This document shows, piece after piece, positions 13,307 through 14,909 of a stretch of DNA of 14,909 nt. A model generated the notes under the pieces. It saw nothing but the letters and a program-made list of their open reading frames with translations. It was not told the DNA's origin and did no database searches. The position numbers and the translations under genes were made by a program. Position 1 is the first letter of the stretch. Every line of letters begins with the position of its first letter. The stretch covers positions 1 through 14,909 of the forward strand of contig UQNO01000047.1 in the NCBI GenBank assembly GCA_900542475.1. Direction: 5' to 3'. Origin of the DNA: an uncultured Bacteroidota bacterium (GTDB lineage Bacteria > Bacteroidota > Bacteroidia > Bacteroidales > F082).

Positions 13307-14716
13307 CTATTTGTCGCCATACGACGAGCCATCGAAGCAGTGTGTGCATTGCTTGCATTTGGGCAGTCCCACGGCATTGCATATATTGTCCAACGTATTG
13401 AATTTCAGCGTATTGACTCCTATATGCTTACGCAGCATCTCCACGAGATTTGCATATTGTTTTGTTGAGGCATCGCAATAAAATTCAAGGTTTTTAACGC
13501 TGTTGCCTTCGAGTTCCTGAATACAACGGCGTGTAACAAGTTCAAGTTCGTTCTTCGATGCACTGAAGTTCAGGAAGTTGCATCCGTAGAGCAATGGAGG
13601 GCAGCTTATTCTGATATGAACTTCTTTCGCACCATAGTCGTAAAGCATCTTCACATTATCGCGAAGTTGAGTGCCACGCACTATGGAGTCGTCGCAGAAA
13701 ATAACGCGTTTGTCTTTCAGAAGCGCATGGTTCGGGATAAGTTTCATCTTTGCGACGTGTTCACGCTGTTCCTGGTTGACAGGCATGAAACTACGCGACC
13801 ATGTCGGGGTGTATTTGACGACGCTGCGCACGTACGGTATGTCGGTGGCATGTGAGTATCCGATGGCCATTCCTATGCCTGAATCCGGGATAGGCGCCAC
13901 GTAATCGGCTTCTACATCGTCCATTTTGCCCATGGCATAACCACCGCGATAACGCATTTCCTCCACATTGATACCTTCGTAGTCTGATGCAGGGAATCCG
14001 TAATAAATCCATAGAAAAGAGCAAATCTGCATCTTATTGTTAGGTGCAAGCAGTTGATTCACGCCGTTTTCCGTGATTCTCACAATCTCGCCAGGACCAA
14101 CGAAACGCTCTGTCGAATAGTCGAGATTGATATAACTGTGACTTTCTAAAGCCAACACATAGCCTGTTTCATTCTTACCGACGACGACAGGTGTGCGTCC
14201 GTATAAGTCGCGTGCTGCGATGATGCCATCGTTTGTTAAAATGAGCATTGACACAGAGCCTCTCACCTTATTATAAACATTTTGAATGCCGTCAACAAAG
14301 TCTTTGCCTTGCGTGATGAGCAGTGCCACAAGTTCCGTTGGGTTGGTATCTCCATGGCTAAGTTCTGCGAAATGCTGTTTGTTGTTTAAACACTCTTGTT
14401 CCAATTCTTTCAAATTGGTGATTTTCGCCACTGTGACGATAGCGAATTTGCCAAGATGAGAATTCACAACGATAGGTTGTGCATCAGTGTCGCTGATAAT
14501 GCCTATGCCGCTATTACCATGAAATTTGTTCAGTTCGTCACCGAATTTTGTCCTGAAATAAGAGCCTTTGAGGCTATGGATAGAACGGCAGAATGTGTTT
14601 CCGTCGAAAGTACAGATGCCACCAGAAGTAGTTCCTAAATGTGAATGATAATCAATACCATAGAAAAGGTCTGTGATACAAGGCCTTTTTGATATGATTC
14701 CGAAAAACCCACTCAT
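13307..14716 (-). CDS. Amidophosphoribosyltransferase (PurF) homologue lacking glutaminase catalytic residues
   Basis: The 469-residue protein is colinear with PurF (glutamine PRPP amidotransferase, first step of purine synthesis). The phosphoribosyltransferase half looks intact: PRPP-loop motif VIFCDDSIVRGTQ at 338-350, SRSFMP at 307-312 and PDSG at 277-280. The N-terminal Ntn glutaminase half does not. It starts MSGFFGI, so the nucleophile Cys after Met is Ser. The GHxRY segment reads GIGIISDTD near 70-78, and the HNGNL oxyanion segment reads VAKIT near 96-100. Cysteines C232, C379, C454, C457 and C460 could ligate an Fe-S cluster as in B. subtilis-type PurF. It may use ammonia, serve regulation or act elsewhere, so no purF symbol is given. 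The start ATG is at 14716. Confidence 0.88.
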   Translation of the reverse strand: MSGFFGIISKRPCITDLFYGIDYHSHLGTTSGGICTFDGNTFCRSIHSLKGSYFRTKFGDELNKFHGNSGIGIISDTDAQPIVVNSHLGKFAIVTVAKITNLKELEQECLNNKQHFAELSHGDTNPTELVALLITQGKDFVDGIQNVYNKVRGSVSMLILTNDGIIAARDLYGRTPVVVGKNETGYVLALESHSYINLDYSTERFVGPGEIVRITENGVNQLLAPNNKMQICSFLWIYYGFPASDYEGINVEEMRYRGGYAMGKMDDVEADYVAPIPDSGIGMAIGYSHATDIPYVRSVVKYTPTWSRSFMPVNQEQREHVAKMKLIPNHALLKDKRVIFCDDSIVRGTQLRDNVKMLYDYGAKEVHIRISCPPLLYGCNFLNFSASKNELELVTRRCIQELEGNSVKNLEFYCDASTKQYANLVEMLRKHIGVNTLKFNTLDNICNAVGLPKCKQCTHCFDGSSYGDK

Positions 14717-14742
14717 TGTGCTTGATTTTGAAAATTAAGTCG

Positions 14743-14750
14743 CAAAGATA
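14743..14750 (-). promoter_or_regulatory. -7 box of the PurF-like gene
   Basis: The minus strand reads TATCTTTG, an exact TAnnTTTG identical to the phoH box, 27 bases upstream of the ATG. It lies downstream of the rRNA terminator, so the gene has its own promoter. Confidence 0.5.
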
Positions 14751-14835
14751 ATAAAAAGTTTGAATTTTGAAGTTCGGAATGCAAAGTTTTTTTTCGAGTC
14801 ACAATATGTTTGTTCTTAAGGCAGTGATTATTGGT

Positions 14836-14870
14836 AAAAAAAAATAGAGACGGAGTCTGTCCGTCTCTAT
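14836..14870 (-). terminator. Terminator of the rRNA operon
   Basis: Eleven-base arms (14844-14854 and 14860-14870) with loop GTCTG, followed on the minus strand by nine U residues (14836-14844, overlapping the base of the stem). It lies just beyond the 3' end of the 5S rRNA. Confidence 0.88.
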
Positions 14871-14876
14871 TGTAGT

Positions 14877-14909
14877 GGTGGCGGCGACCTACTTTCCCAC
14901 AAGTCAATG
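14877..14909 (-). rRNA. rrf: 5S rRNA, 3' end only, cut by window edge
   Basis: On the minus strand the sequence GTGGGAAAGTAGGTCGCCGCCA is the conserved 3' portion of bacterial 5S rRNA. The 5' part lies beyond the right edge. The 3' boundary is uncertain by a few bases. With the terminator following directly, it marks the end of a minus-strand rRNA operon whose 16S and 23S genes should lie to the right. Confidence 0.85.

Noticed and set aside
1..14909. CRISPR array, insertion sequence or prophage
   Set aside because: No regularly spaced direct repeats, transposase motifs, terminal inverted repeats with target duplications, integrase or phage structural genes were seen.

Overview
The window reads as chromosomal DNA of a Bacteroidales/Bacteroidetes bacterium. 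Coding regions have moderate GC content and spacers are AT-rich. Most genes are preceded by the Bacteroidetes sigma-ABfr -7 box TAnnTTTG (for example TATTTTTG, TATCTTTG, TAACTTTG) and lack clear Shine-Dalgarno sites. The gene families (rocD, yicC-nadD, DEAD-box helicase with DbpA-type domain, RprY-like regulator, phoH-purC next to a SAM hydroxide adenosyltransferase) are typical of that phylum. No species is assigned.

Layout. (1) 1-2380 is an accessory-looking region on the minus strand. It holds a radical SAM/SPASM maturase cut by the left edge, a small Cro/C1-type helix-turn-helix regulator, and upstream a GC-rich, pseudoknot-capable RNA element with a U-tract, preceded by a second long hairpin and a promoter box. 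(2) 2383-3609 is rocD (minus), ending in a repeat-derived terminator. (3) 3839-6014 is a plus-strand operon yicC-nadD-AlkD-like, joined by 4-base GTGA and TTGA overlaps. (4) 6016-7863 is a DEAD-box RNA helicase (minus), convergent with the operon and divergent from a lipoprotein beta-lactamase-fold serine hydrolase (7931-9190). (5) 9195-9881 is an orphan OmpR/RprY-like response regulator with a degenerate receiver (minus). (6) 10060-10191 looks like an orphan plus-strand small RNA with promoter box, hairpin and intrinsic terminator. (7) 10271-12375 is phoH then purC (minus), with the SAM hydroxide adenosyltransferase gene (12531-13304) divergent from phoH. (8) 13307-14716 is an amidophosphoribosyltransferase homologue lacking glutaminase catalytic residues (minus). 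(9) 14836-14909 is the terminator and 3' end of a minus-strand 5S rRNA, so an rRNA operon lies to the right.

Functionally the window is mostly housekeeping: arginine/ornithine metabolism, NAD synthesis, RNA processing, base-excision repair and purine synthesis. The less ordinary items are the structured RNA ahead of the regulator and radical SAM genes, the orphan plus-strand sRNA, the PurF homologue and receiver domain that have lost key residues, and a dispersed repeat that supplies the last codons of phoH. Everything here comes from reading the sequence; no database search or folding program was run.
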